Positions 1-6,724 of a stretch of DNA of 21,328 bases are shown piece after piece. The notes under the pieces were generated by a model. That model saw only the letters and a list, made by a program, of their open reading frames with translations, made no database searches and was not told the DNA's origin. The DNA lies in the NCBI GenBank assembly GCA_046730475.1, contig JBKPIY010000015.1, positions 1 through 21,328 of the forward strand. Direction: 5' to 3'. The translations under genes and the position numbers were made by a program. The DNA is from JBKPIY01 sp046730475 (GTDB lineage: Bacteria > Actinomycetota > Thermoleophilia > Solirubrobacterales > 70-9). Every line of letters starts with the position of its first letter. The first letter of the stretch is position 1.

Positions 1-1361
1 ACCACAACTTCGTTCACCCCGACCACCTCGTGTCCATGCTCGTGGTCGCGTCGGGGTCGGTGGCGGGCCTGTGGACGGCGACCCTGCGCGAGCGGCTCGA
101 GCGTGGGCGCGCCGCGGAGGCGATGCTCGCCGAGGTCGGCACCTTGCTCGAGGACGAGCTCGACCGCAGCCGCCGCGCCCAGCACATCGCGAGGATTGCG
201 GTGCCGCGGCTCGGCGACGCCGTCGCCGTGGATCTCCTCCGTGACGACGGGGTGATCGAGCGCGCTGCGATCGCGTCGGTGGACCGCTCCTCGGCGAGCG
301 CCGTTACGCACCTGCGCCGCCGCCCGCCGATCGACCCCGAGGGACCGAATCCGGTGGCCGAGGTGATTCGAACCGGCCGGGAGCTGTTCGTGAAGCGCTT
401 CACCGACCCCATCGACGAGATCCGCGCCGGCCGGGCCGAGCCGAACGCGGAGCGGCGGAGGTCCCCCAACGAGACCATCATCGCGCCCCTGCGCGCCCGG
501 GGGATGACCGTCGGAGCGATCACGGTGTCGCTGTTGGACTCCCAGCGTCACTACGATGACGAGGCCCGCAAGGTGGTGCGGGCGCTCGCGGAGCGATGCG
601 CGCTCGCGATCGACAATGCCCGCGTTCACGAGGAGCAGGCCCACATCGCCTCCGTCCTCCAGCGAAGCCTCCTCCCCGAATCGCTTCCTGAGATCGCCGG
701 GTTCGAGACGGCGTCGCGCTTCCTGGCGGCGGGCGAGGCGAATCAGGTGGGCGGCGACTTCTACGACGTCTTCCGCTCGGGCCGCGACAGCTGGACGGTG
801 GTGATCGGCGACGTCTGCGGCAAGGGGCCCGAGGCGGCCGCCCTTACCGCCCTGGCCCGCCACACGATCCGGGCGGCGGAGTCTCCCCGCTCCCCGCCGA
901 GCGCCGTCCTCGCCCGGCTCCACGACTCGATCAAGGAATCCGACCCCGAGCGGCGATTCTGCACCGCGGTCCTGGCGCGGGTCGAGGCCGCGAACGCGAC
1001 CACCCGGGTGCGGCTGACGCTCGGTGGCCACCCCCCGCCGCTGGCGGTCCGCTCCGACGGCTCGGTGGAGCCGGTGGGCAGGCCCGGAACCCTGCTCGGC
1101 GGGCTCGACGAGCCCGATCTCGCTGACGCCACCACAGAGCTCGCCGCCGGAGAGGCGCTGGTGCTGTTCACCGACGGCCTGCTCGAGGTCCGCGATCGCA
1201 CCCTCGACCGCGATCCTTCGTGGCCGGCGGGCGTGCTCGCCCGCGCCAACGGCCGGACCGCCGAGCGGATCGCCGCCGACCTGCTCGACGAGGCGCTCGC
1301 CAGGCAGGGCGGCGAGCCCAGGGACGACATCGCGATCGTCGTTCTCAGGCGGACGCCCTGA
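1..1361 (+). CDS. GAF + SpoIIE-type PP2C serine phosphatase, 5'-truncated by window edge
   Basis: The product is probably an RsbU/RsbP-like phosphatase that dephosphorylates a STAS anti-sigma-factor antagonist. The frame is open to the left edge (first full codon at position 3), and the residues before the first possible start (GTG at 30) read like protein, so the true start lies outside the window. Counting from 30, a hydrophobic stretch at about residues 3-16 looks like the last part of a membrane segment. A GAF-like sensor domain follows at about 50-200, ending in ALAIDNARVHEEQ. The SpoIIE domain runs from about 205 to the end, with metal-binding motifs GGDFYD (241-246), GDVCGKG (260-266), FTDGLLE and a terminal DDIAIVV. 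The STAS and anti-sigma kinase genes at 2142-3063 are its likely partners. The input signal and the sigma factor are not visible. Confidence 0.88.
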   Translation, partial: HNFVHPDHLVSMLVVASGSVAGLWTATLRERLERGRAAEAMLAEVGTLLEDELDRSRRAQHIARIAVPRLGDAVAVDLLRDDGVIERAAIASVDRSSASAVTHLRRRPPIDPEGPNPVAEVIRTGRELFVKRFTDPIDEIRAGRAEPNAERRRSPNETIIAPLRARGMTVGAITVSLLDSQRHYDDEARKVVRALAERCALAIDNARVHEEQAHIASVLQRSLLPESLPEIAGFETASRFLAAGEANQVGGDFYDVFRSGRDSWTVVIGDVCGKGPEAAALTALARHTIRAAESPRSPPSAVLARLHDSIKESDPERRFCTAVLARVEAANATTRVRLTLGGHPPPLAVRSDGSVEPVGRPGTLLGGLDEPDLADATTELAAGEALVLFTDGLLEVRDRTLDRDPSWPAGVLARANGRTAERIAADLLDEALARQGGEPRDDIAIVVLRRTP

Positions 1362-2092
1362 CCCGTCATCCCGTACAGATCGGCTGCTCGGGCTGGATGT
1401 ACAAGGATTGGCGCGAGCGCTTCTATCCGAACGGGGTTCCCCCGCGCCGGTGGCTCTCCTACTACGCGCAGCACTTTGGCACCGTCGAGGTCAACAACAC
1501 CTTCTACCGCCTCCCCGCCGTCGCCAGCGTCGCCGGGTGGGTGGCGGAGACCCCGCCGCAGTTCGTGTTCACGGTGAAGGCGAGCCGCTATCTCACTCAC
1601 GTGAAGCGTCTGAAGGGCGTCGGCGAGGGGATCAAGCGCTTCTACGAGCCGCTCGAGGCGCTGGCGCAGTCGGGAAAGCTCGGGCCGATCCTGTGGCAGC
1701 TCCCGCCCGACTTCCGCCGCGATGACGAGCGGCTGGTCGGCGCCCTCGATGCGGCCCCGGCGGGCCGCCATGCGATCGAGTTCCGCCATCCCAGCTGGTT
1801 CGCGGAAGACGTCTACCGGCTCCTTCGCGAGCGCGGCGTGGCCCTGGTGATCGGCGATCACCCCGAGCGCCCCTTCCAGGCACACGAGCTGACCGCCGGC
1901 TGGACCCTGATCCGGTTTCACTACGGCAGCCGGGGGCGGAGCGGCAAGTACTCCGACCGCGAGCTCGATACCTGGCGGCGGCGAATCGGCCAGTGGCGAG
2001 GCCGGGTCGAGGTGTTCGCCTACTTCAACAACGACTGGAGCGGATACGCGGTCGCAAACGCCAAACGCCTGGCCGCCTCGTTTCGATCCTAA
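1358..2092 (+). CDS. DUF72 family protein (YecE-like), probable CTG start
   Basis: This is a DUF72 (YecE-type) TIM-barrel protein of unknown biochemical role, about 244 residues. The N-terminus QIGCSGWMYKDWRERFYP is the family's opening strand and loop. Later hallmarks are VEVNNTFYRLP, FTVKASRYLTH, WQLPPDF, AIEFRHPSW and a terminal FAYFNNDWSGYAVANA. The start is odd. The only upstream in-frame ATG, GTG or TTG is GTG at 1220, which would add 46 mostly Arg/Ala residues that are a shadow of the phosphatase gene. The first internal ATG (1397) would remove the first beta strand. CTG at 1358 overlaps the phosphatase stop (CTGA) and has AGGCGG a few bases upstream, so I use it. Translation is probably coupled to the phosphatase. 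Confidence 0.82.
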   Translation: MTRHPVQIGCSGWMYKDWRERFYPNGVPPRRWLSYYAQHFGTVEVNNTFYRLPAVASVAGWVAETPPQFVFTVKASRYLTHVKRLKGVGEGIKRFYEPLEALAQSGKLGPILWQLPPDFRRDDERLVGALDAAPAGRHAIEFRHPSWFAEDVYRLLRERGVALVIGDHPERPFQAHELTAGWTLIRFHYGSRGRSGKYSDRELDTWRRRIGQWRGRVEVFAYFNNDWSGYAVANAKRLAASFRS

Positions 2093-2093
2093 C

Positions 2094-2107
2094 GGCCGCC
2101 CGCGGCC
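2094..2107 (+). terminator. GC-rich hairpin just after the DUF72 stop
   Basis: GGCCGC and GCGGCC are perfectly complementary around two bases, directly after the TAA stop. In practice this is a 5-bp stem with a 4-base loop. It lies between convergent genes but has no T tract, so a terminator role is only a guess. Confidence 0.25.
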
Positions 2108-2122
2108 CGCCTGAGCTCGTCC

Positions 2123-2139
2123 GGACCAGTCGGAGGTCC
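2123..2139. terminator. Small inverted repeat between convergent genes
   Basis: GGACC and GGTCC arms flank a 7-base loop. The element sits just beyond the 3' end of the minus-strand STAS gene and after the plus-strand DUF72 gene. It has no T run on either side. It could help end either transcript, or be chance in GC-rich DNA. Confidence 0.2.
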
Positions 2140-2141
2140 AT

Positions 2142-2534
2142 CTAGGCCGCCGCGGGGCCCTCCCCGACCACCTCGATCTGACGCTCGGCGCCGGTGATCT
2201 CGAAGATCCGATCCACGGCGGTCGATCCGCGGACGACGACGAAGCGGCGCTTCTCCTCGCGGGCCCGCTCGGCAGCCCGGAGGAGGAGCCGAAGGCCGGT
2301 TGAATCGATGAACGCGAGCTCGCGGAGGTCCATCGTCACGAGCTCCGGGCGGATCGACTCAACCGCATCGAGCTCGCGCTCGAGCTTCGGAGCGCTGGCC
2401 ATGTCGAGCTCGCCCGAGACCCGAAGGACGACCGCGTCCGGTGCGCTCTCCACGCTGATCTCCAAGCCGGCCTCCCTGCTGGGAAGGCCGCCTTCGCTTG
2501 CTCTCATCACAAACCCCGGGGTCCGCGAGCTCAT
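2142..2534 (-). CDS. STAS-domain anti-sigma factor antagonist
   Basis: A single STAS domain of the SpoIIAA/RsbV class, 130 residues from ATG at 2534. The core runs from about residue 24 to 122. It has the strand VVLRVSGELDMASAP and the motif FIDSTGLRLLL, whose Ser78 is the expected phosphorylation site for a partner kinase. In the family, the unphosphorylated form binds the anti-sigma kinase and frees a sigma factor; kinase and phosphatase set the balance. The kinase homologue lies 67 bp upstream on the same strand and a SpoIIE phosphatase is nearby, so this is probably one switch. An in-frame ATG at 2507 is an alternative start; neither start has a convincing ribosome-binding site. Confidence 0.9.
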   Translation of the reverse strand: MSSRTPGFVMRASEGGLPSREAGLEISVESAPDAVVLRVSGELDMASAPKLERELDAVESIRPELVTMDLRELAFIDSTGLRLLLRAAERAREEKRRFVVVRGSTAVDRIFEITGAERQIEVVGEGPAAA

Positions 2535-2601
2535 CCCGACTGCGTACCGGGCGACACCTTATCCGGTCCGGGGTTTCGACAGCGGGGCGCGTCCCCCGAG
2601 C

Positions 2602-3063
2602 TCATCCTGGCGAGCCGCGGAGGCCCGCCGGGAGCTCGGGCGACGCCCGAAGGGTGGCCGGCGCTCCCCGCCGTCTACCGAGCTTGAACACGAGCCGGAC
2701 CTCCGTGCCGCGCCCAGGCGCCGTTCCGATCTCGAGGCCGTCTGCCAGGGAACCGATCAGCGATAGGCCGAGGCCGGCGCCCGGGGTCCGGGTCCCGCCC
2801 GGGCTGATCCCGACGCCGTAGTCGCGCACCGCGATCTCCAGGCGGTCTCCCTCGTGGCTGGCCTCGACATCCACCACCCCGCCGTCCCCGCCGGGGTACC
2901 CGTGCCGGATCGCGTTCATGCACGCCTCGGTGACGGTGGCGTTCACGTCACCCGCGATCTCGGGGGAGTCCGGCGCAAGCCGCCGGACGACCGCCTCGAG
3001 GGCCCGTCGGACGATCGCGACGTTCTCAGGACGTGCCTCGATCCTCATATTCACGTCAGCCAC
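2602..3063 (-). CDS. Anti-sigma regulatory factor, RsbW/SpoIIAB-like ATPase kinase
   Basis: A GHKL-type serine kinase of the anti-sigma factor family, 153 residues. The N box is TEACMNAIRHGY (Glu46 and Asn50 for Mg-ATP), the G1 box is VRDYGVGI (80-86), and the G2 box is GAGLGLSLI (95-103), so the ATP site looks intact. It should phosphorylate a STAS partner and bind a sigma factor. About 25 basic, Pro-rich residues follow the fold (from GRRRGAP) and have no obvious role. The start is uncertain: GTG at 3063, GTG at 3054 or ATG at 3048 all fit. The STAS gene follows on the same strand. Confidence 0.9.
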   Translation of the reverse strand: MADVNMRIEARPENVAIVRRALEAVVRRLAPDSPEIAGDVNATVTEACMNAIRHGYPGGDGGVVDVEASHEGDRLEIAVRDYGVGISPGGTRTPGAGLGLSLIGSLADGLEIGTAPGRGTEVRLVFKLGRRRGAPATLRASPELPAGLRGSPG

Positions 3064-3210
3064 AGCCTCGATTCCACAGAAACACCGCCGAGCTCCTCTG
3101 CTCGCTTTCGGAAGCGGAAAAGACTGTCGAGCGACGAGCAGCCGCGGGGCATCAGCGCCGCTCGCTGCGCTTCGTCTACCCGCTCGGCACCCCGGAAAAC
3201 CGAAACTGCC
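3064..3210. other. Intergenic region upstream of the anti-sigma kinase gene
   Basis: I see no gene in these 147 bp. CGCTT and AAGCG form a 5-bp stem with a TCGG loop at about 3105-3118. It has no T tract in the right direction to be a terminator. The promoter of the kinase-STAS pair should lie here, but I cannot place it with confidence. Confidence 0.4.
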
Positions 3211-3549
3211 TCAGCTCTTGCGCCAGTTTCCGCCCAGCATCCTGGCGAGCCGGCCGCCGCGCCGGGGGCGAAACTCGGGCGCGCCGCGCTCCGGCGGCGG
3301 AAGCTCGGAGACCGCGGCGGCGGCGATCGTCAGGGTGATCGCGCGCTCGGCCGTCCGGGCCACCTCTGGGGCGTCGACGAACCTGAGCTCGCCCCCTTGC
3401 AACTCGATCACGATCCCGTCGAAGATGCGCTCGCGGTAGTTGTCGATCACCGCGTCGACCCGACCGACCTCGACCTCGTCGGCCGAGTACACCGGGGTGC
3501 CCCGCTCGACGGCGGTGTAGTGGATCGAGTTTCCCTCGTCGATCGCCAT
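3211..3549 (-). CDS. PRC-barrel / DUF2171-type small protein
   Basis: A 112-residue protein starting at ATG 3549. Residues 8-60 look like a PRC-barrel beta domain: YTAVERGTPVYSADEVEVG, then VGRVDAVIDNY and a strand ending in ELRFVDAPEVARTAERAITL. This layout is common in actinobacterial DUF2171-like proteins of unknown function. The C-terminus (about 80-112) is basic and Pro/Arg-rich. There is no signal peptide or membrane segment, so it is probably cytoplasmic. It is divergent from the DUF3052 gene. A TATGCT box ends 8 nt before the ATG, suggesting a leaderless message. Confidence 0.75.
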   Translation of the reverse strand: MAIDEGNSIHYTAVERGTPVYSADEVEVGRVDAVIDNYRERIFDGIVIELQGGELRFVDAPEVARTAERAITLTIAAAAVSELPPPERGAPEFRPRRGGRLARMLGGNWRKS

Positions 3550-3557
3550 CGACGGAA

Positions 3558-3563
3558 AGCATA
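3558..3563 (-). promoter_or_regulatory. Candidate -10 (TATGCT) for the PRC-barrel gene
   Basis: On the minus strand TATGCT is followed by 8 nt and then the ATG at 3549. There is no purine-rich ribosome-binding site between them. The spacing would put transcription start at or next to the start codon. I see no clear -35. Confidence 0.5.
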
Positions 3564-3583
3564 GAAGGCCGGCTCGAGTCGAC

Positions 3584-3589
3584 TAGCGT
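3584..3589 (+). promoter_or_regulatory. Candidate -10 (TAGCGT) for the DUF3052 gene
   Basis: TAGCGT is followed by 7 nt and the TTG start at 3597, with no ribosome-binding site in between. This fits a leaderless transcript. It supports the TTG as the real start. Confidence 0.45.
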
Positions 3590-3596
3590 TCTCGCC

Positions 3597-4001
3597 TTGG
3601 CCGGCTACTCAGGCACCCCGCTCGCGCGCAAGCTCGGGATCGAGGTGGGGAATCGGCTGTCCTTTCCCGGGGCGCCGCCGGGCCTTCGCGAGCTGCTCGA
3701 CCTCCCGGAGGGCGTCTCGGTCCGGTCGCGCGTCAGGGGGCCGCTCGACGTGATCGTCTTCTTCACCCGGCGGCGGAGCGAGCTGGCGCGGCGGCTTCCG
3801 ATGCTGCGGCGAGCCCTCGATCCGGCCGGCGGGCTGTGGATCGCCTGGCCAAAGCGCTCCTCCGGTGTCGGTACGGACCTCACCGAGGACGTCGTCCGCG
3901 AGCTCGGCCTCGGGTGCTCACTGGTCGACAACAAGGTGTGCGCGATCGACGACACCTGGTCCGGGCTACGCCTGGTGATCCGCCTCCGGGATCGGCCGTA
4001 G
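3597..4001 (+). CDS. DUF3052 family protein
   Basis: A 134-residue protein that I recognise as DUF3052, a family common in actinobacteria and of unknown function. It opens with AGYSGTPLARKLGI, the usual family start, which fixes the rare TTG at 3597. Other family features are the central DVIVFFTRRRSELARRLP, the Trp-rich LWIAWPKRSSGVGTDLTE and the terminal VCAIDDTWSGLRLVIR. No membrane segment, signal peptide or obvious catalytic motif is visible. It stands alone, convergent with the hydrolase gene to its right. Confidence 0.87.
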   Translation: MAGYSGTPLARKLGIEVGNRLSFPGAPPGLRELLDLPEGVSVRSRVRGPLDVIVFFTRRRSELARRLPMLRRALDPAGGLWIAWPKRSSGVGTDLTEDVVRELGLGCSLVDNKVCAIDDTWSGLRLVIRLRDRP

Positions 4002-4025
4002 AGCGACGGCCGTGGGGGCGAGGTC

Positions 4026-4868
4026 CTAGAGGCCGGCCGCGAACTCGGCGATCACCCGGGACAGGCGGCCTCCCTGCCAGGGGAGCGGGGAGCGCCCCGG
4101 GTCCTCGCTGACGAGCTCCGCCTGGGGAATCCGCTCGGCCCAAGCCTCGGCCACCGAGTAGGGATGGCCCGGATCGGCCTCGTCCTGGCTCGCGACCACG
4201 ATCGCGGGCACCTGCAGCGACTCGAGCTCCCCCGGCCCCTCGAACGGGACCGACCGCGCCACCTCCCGGATGGCCCGGGCCACCGCCTCGGGGTGGCGAT
4301 GAAGGCCGAGCCGTTTGCGGGTGATCCGGAGCACCGTCTCGGTCCAGTCGGGGTCGACGTGGAGCTCGCGCTCGTAGGCCCGCATGAATCCCTCGACGCC
4401 GCCGGACTCGAGCCCGTCGGCGAGCCGGTCCCAGTAGGCGATCGTCTCCTCTGCCGGCGGCAGCCCGAGCGACGCCGGGCCGATCAGGACCGCGCCGCGG
4501 ACCCTGACCGGATTCGCGAGGGCGAAGGCCGCCGCGGTATGGCAGCCCATCGAGTGTCCGCCGGCGATCGCCGGCTCGTCGCCCCTCGCCTCGATCACGC
4601 GGCCGAGATCGTCGACCAGCTCCGGATAGCCGTACCCCGTTCCCAACGGCGCGGGGTCGGATTCGCCGTGGCCACGCGCGTCGTAGGAAACGAGACGGAA
4701 CCCGCGCCGGGGTAGGGCGTTCGAGCCGTGGACGACGTAGCGGCGGGTGGCGGTGATCCCGTGGAGGAGGACGATCGCAGGCCCCTCCCCCACCTCCTCG
4801 CCCGCCAGGCGCACCCCCTCGCCCTCGACCGTGAACCGGGCGGGCTCGAATCCCTGGGGCGGGGTCAG
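4026..4868 (-). CDS. Alpha/beta hydrolase, probable CTG start, catalytic His apparently replaced
   Basis: An alpha/beta-hydrolase-fold protein of unknown substrate. It has the oxyanion region LLHGITATRR, SYDARGHGESD and the nucleophile elbow GGHSMGC (Ser106 if read from CTG 4868). A likely acid is in SQDEADPGHP. Where the family usually has a His near the C-terminus (GHSP-like), this protein has GRSPLPWQGG, with Arg encoded by CGC. Either another His serves (that in DPGHPY is nearby) or activity is altered. GTG at 4814 is the first standard start and gives 262 residues. The 18 codons upstream read GFEPARFTVEGEG, a plausible first beta strand, and begin with CTG overlapping the peroxiredoxin stop (CTGA). 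I prefer the longer 280-residue form. Confidence 0.82.
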   Translation of the reverse strand: MTPPQGFEPARFTVEGEGVRLAGEEVGEGPAIVLLHGITATRRYVVHGSNALPRRGFRLVSYDARGHGESDPAPLGTGYGYPELVDDLGRVIEARGDEPAIAGGHSMGCHTAAAFALANPVRVRGAVLIGPASLGLPPAEETIAYWDRLADGLESGGVEGFMRAYERELHVDPDWTETVLRITRKRLGLHRHPEAVARAIREVARSVPFEGPGELESLQVPAIVVASQDEADPGHPYSVAEAWAERIPQAELVSEDPGRSPLPWQGGRLSRVIAEFAAGL

Positions 4869-5320
4869 GGCAGGGCCCCCACTGCGCGCTCGAGGTCGCC
4901 GACGTCTTGATAGCGAAGCCCGAACAGGGCGACCCGCCGATATCGGACGATCGCGACGGCATCGACGACGAAGATCGATCGCCGCACCAGGCTCCCCGGG
5001 CCGAGCACGCCGTAGGCGCGGGCGACCCGCGTGTCCGCGTCCGAGAGCAGGGGAATGGTGAGGCCGTGCTGGGCGACGAACCGATCGTGCGACTCGACTG
5101 AGTTCGGCGAGATCCCCAGCATCGGGACGCCGAGGGCCTCGATCCGATCGCCGTCGTCCCGGTAGGAGCAGAACTGCCTCGTGCAGACGGGGGTGAAGTC
5201 GCCGGGGTAGAAGGCCAGGATCACCCCGGTGCGGCGGTAATCGGCGAGCGCATAGGTACGGCCTCCGGTCCCCGGGAGCTCGAACGGCGGCGCCCTCTCG
5301 CCCACCCGGATCCTGGCCAT
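4865..5320 (-). CDS. Peroxiredoxin, PrxQ/BCP-like (AhpC/TSA family)
   Basis: A thiol peroxidase of 151 residues, expected to reduce hydrogen and organic peroxides in the cytoplasm. FYPGDFTPVCTRQFC carries the peroxidatic Cys46 (in the PxxxT/SxxC setting) and a second Cys51 five residues later, the usual PrxQ/BCP resolving position. Further family signs are LGISPNSVESHDRFVAQHGL and IPLLSDADTRVARAYGV. It lies 3 bp after the cyclophilin stop and its own TGA overlaps the probable CTG start of the hydrolase, so the three genes look like one transcript. AGGAG lies 10 nt before the ATG. Confidence 0.93.
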   Translation of the reverse strand: MARIRVGERAPPFELPGTGGRTYALADYRRTGVILAFYPGDFTPVCTRQFCSYRDDGDRIEALGVPMLGISPNSVESHDRFVAQHGLTIPLLSDADTRVARAYGVLGPGSLVRRSIFVVDAVAIVRYRRVALFGLRYQDVGDLERAVGALP

Positions 5321-5323
5321 CGC

Positions 5324-5989
5324 CTACCCGCTCCTCACCGAGACGTTGTGGATCACCACCGGCGCCCGGGGCCGACCGCTCGGGGTCCCCAGCCCCTCGA
5401 TCCGCTGGAGGACGGCGAACCCGCGCGTCACCCGTCCGAGGAGCGCGTAGTCGGGGCTGAGCCCGGCGTCGGCGGCGATCACCACGAAGAACTGGCTTCC
5501 CGAGCGCCCCGGGGGCTCAACGGCGGTCTTCGCCATTGCCACCACCCCGCGGGTGTAGGAGAGGTTCTGGGGAGGGGGCTCGTCGATGAAGTAGCCCGGC
5601 CCGCCGGTCCCGTTGCCGAGCGGGTCCCCGCCCTGGATATACGTGTGGCTGATCCGGTGGATGCGCGTTTCGTCGTACACCCCGTGGCGAGCAAGGTAGG
5701 CGAACGACGACGTCGTCCTCGGGGCACGGGCGGTGTCGAGCGCGATCTCGAAGGACCCGCAGCTCGTGGCGATCACCGCCGTCGCCGGACCGGTGAGGCG
5801 CTCACGGGCAGGCGGGCGCGGGAGATCGACCTGCTTGGGGGCCGGCGCCTCGACCGGCCGGCAGCCTGCCACAAGCGCGACCCGGGCGCCCCCTCCGCCC
5901 CCTCCCCCGCATCCCACCAGGGCGAGCACGGCGGTGGTCGTGAGCAGAGCTGTGAGCCTCGATCCCAAGGGCGGCCACCCTACCCCCAT
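5324..5989 (-). CDS. Peptidyl-prolyl cis-trans isomerase, cyclophilin type, lipoprotein
   Basis: A secreted cyclophilin that should catalyse proline isomerisation outside the membrane, 221 residues. From ATG 5989 it has a short N-region, a hydrophobic core (LTALLTTTAVLALVGC) and a lipobox ending in LVGC followed by a run of Gly, so it should be lipid-anchored. The cyclophilin domain begins near VIATSCGSFEIALD. It has RIHRISHTYIQGGDP (catalytic Arg and the QGGDP loop), GTGGPGY, and GSQFFVV. The frame stays open upstream to 6283, but that stretch is Arg/Gly-rich and overlaps the divergent methyltransferase, so I reject it. The peroxiredoxin gene follows at once. Confidence 0.9.
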   Translation of the reverse strand: MGVGWPPLGSRLTALLTTTAVLALVGCGGGGGGGARVALVAGCRPVEAPAPKQVDLPRPPARERLTGPATAVIATSCGSFEIALDTARAPRTTSSFAYLARHGVYDETRIHRISHTYIQGGDPLGNGTGGPGYFIDEPPPQNLSYTRGVVAMAKTAVEPPGRSGSQFFVVIAADAGLSPDYALLGRVTRGFAVLQRIEGLGTPSGRPRAPVVIHNVSVRSG

Positions 5990-6070
5990 GGGGGGCCCGC
6001 CGCCGGGTGAATCGCTGACCCGCACGGGGCGGCGGGAGTCGGGGGAGGTGCAGGCTGGGAAGATCAGACG

Positions 6071-6715
6071 GTGTCCCCGAGAGTCGGCAACACCTCGGCC
6101 ACCCGGTTCGCGATCGGGCGCGCGCTCAACGCCGCCGTGGCCCGGGCCCCGGCGACGTGGCCGCTTCTGCGAGGTCCGGTCCGCCGCTTCTTCGACGCCG
6201 CCGCCGCGGACTGGGACGCGCGAACCGGAGCGGGATCGGTCGAGCACCTCACCGCGCTGGCGGCCGCCCTCGTTCACGTCCACCCCCCGCCCGAGCGGGC
6301 GCTCGATCTCGGCACCGGTACCGGCGCGAGCGCGCTCCTGATCGCCCGGGAGTTCCCCCGGGCCAGGGTCCGGGGGGTAGACCTCTCCGAGGAGATGATC
6401 CGCCGGGCGCGGGCGCGAGTCGGTCTCGATCCCGAGGGACGGGTCGCCTTCCGCGTCGCCGACGCCGCGGCCCTCCCGTTCGAGGACGACTCATTCGACC
6501 TCGTCGCCCAGCTCAACCTGCCGCCGTTCTACGCGGAGACCGCGCGCGTGCTCCGCCCCGGCGGCTGGGCGGTGATCGCCGCCAGCTGGGGCCCCCGCAC
6601 CCCCTTCTATACCCCTCCGAAGGTACTCGTGCATGGCTTCGGGCGCCGGGGCCTGAGGGTGGTCGAAGCGGGCGAGGCCGGCTCCGGCGGCACCTACGCG
6701 GTCCTGCGCGCCTAG
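6071..6715 (+). CDS. Class I SAM-dependent methyltransferase
   Basis: A 214-residue methyltransferase starting at GTG 6071. The SAM-binding motif I is ALDLGTGTGASALLIA, motif II is VRGVDLSEEMI, and VADAAALPFEDDSFDLV is the post-II/IV region, followed by the Rossmann-type ARVLRPGGWAVIA. The order fits the UbiE/Methyltransf_11 group. The substrate cannot be told from sequence. The domain is preceded by about 45 residues containing RRFFDAAAADWDART, which resembles the pre-domain helix of the group. It begins a plus-strand run of envelope-related genes; the lipid kinase starts 9 bp downstream. Confidence 0.88.
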   Translation: MSPRVGNTSATRFAIGRALNAAVARAPATWPLLRGPVRRFFDAAAADWDARTGAGSVEHLTALAAALVHVHPPPERALDLGTGTGASALLIAREFPRARVRGVDLSEEMIRRARARVGLDPEGRVAFRVADAAALPFEDDSFDLVAQLNLPPFYAETARVLRPGGWAVIAASWGPRTPFYTPPKVLVHGFGRRGLRVVEAGEAGSGGTYAVLRA

Positions 6716-6718
6716 GGT
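6713..6718 (+). promoter_or_regulatory. Candidate -10 (TAGGGT) before the lipid kinase gene
   Basis: TAGGGT includes the TAG stop of the methyltransferase and lies 6 nt before the GTG at 6725. No ribosome-binding site separates them. It may give an internal leaderless start, though the overlap with a stop codon makes chance more likely here than at the other sites. Confidence 0.3.
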
Positions 6719-6724
6719 CCCTGC

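Noticed and set aside
1220..1357. GTG 1220 as start of the DUF72 protein
   Set aside because: It adds 46 Arg/Ala-rich residues read from inside the phosphatase gene in another frame; no DUF72 protein needs them.
3880..4962. A 360-residue Arg/Gly/Pro-rich minus-strand frame
   Set aside because: It overlaps the hydrolase and peroxiredoxin in another frame and has low-complexity composition without motifs.
5990..6283. N-terminal extension of the cyclophilin up to ATG 6283
   Set aside because: It would overlap the divergent methyltransferase and put about 98 Arg/Gly-rich residues before a clear lipoprotein signal.
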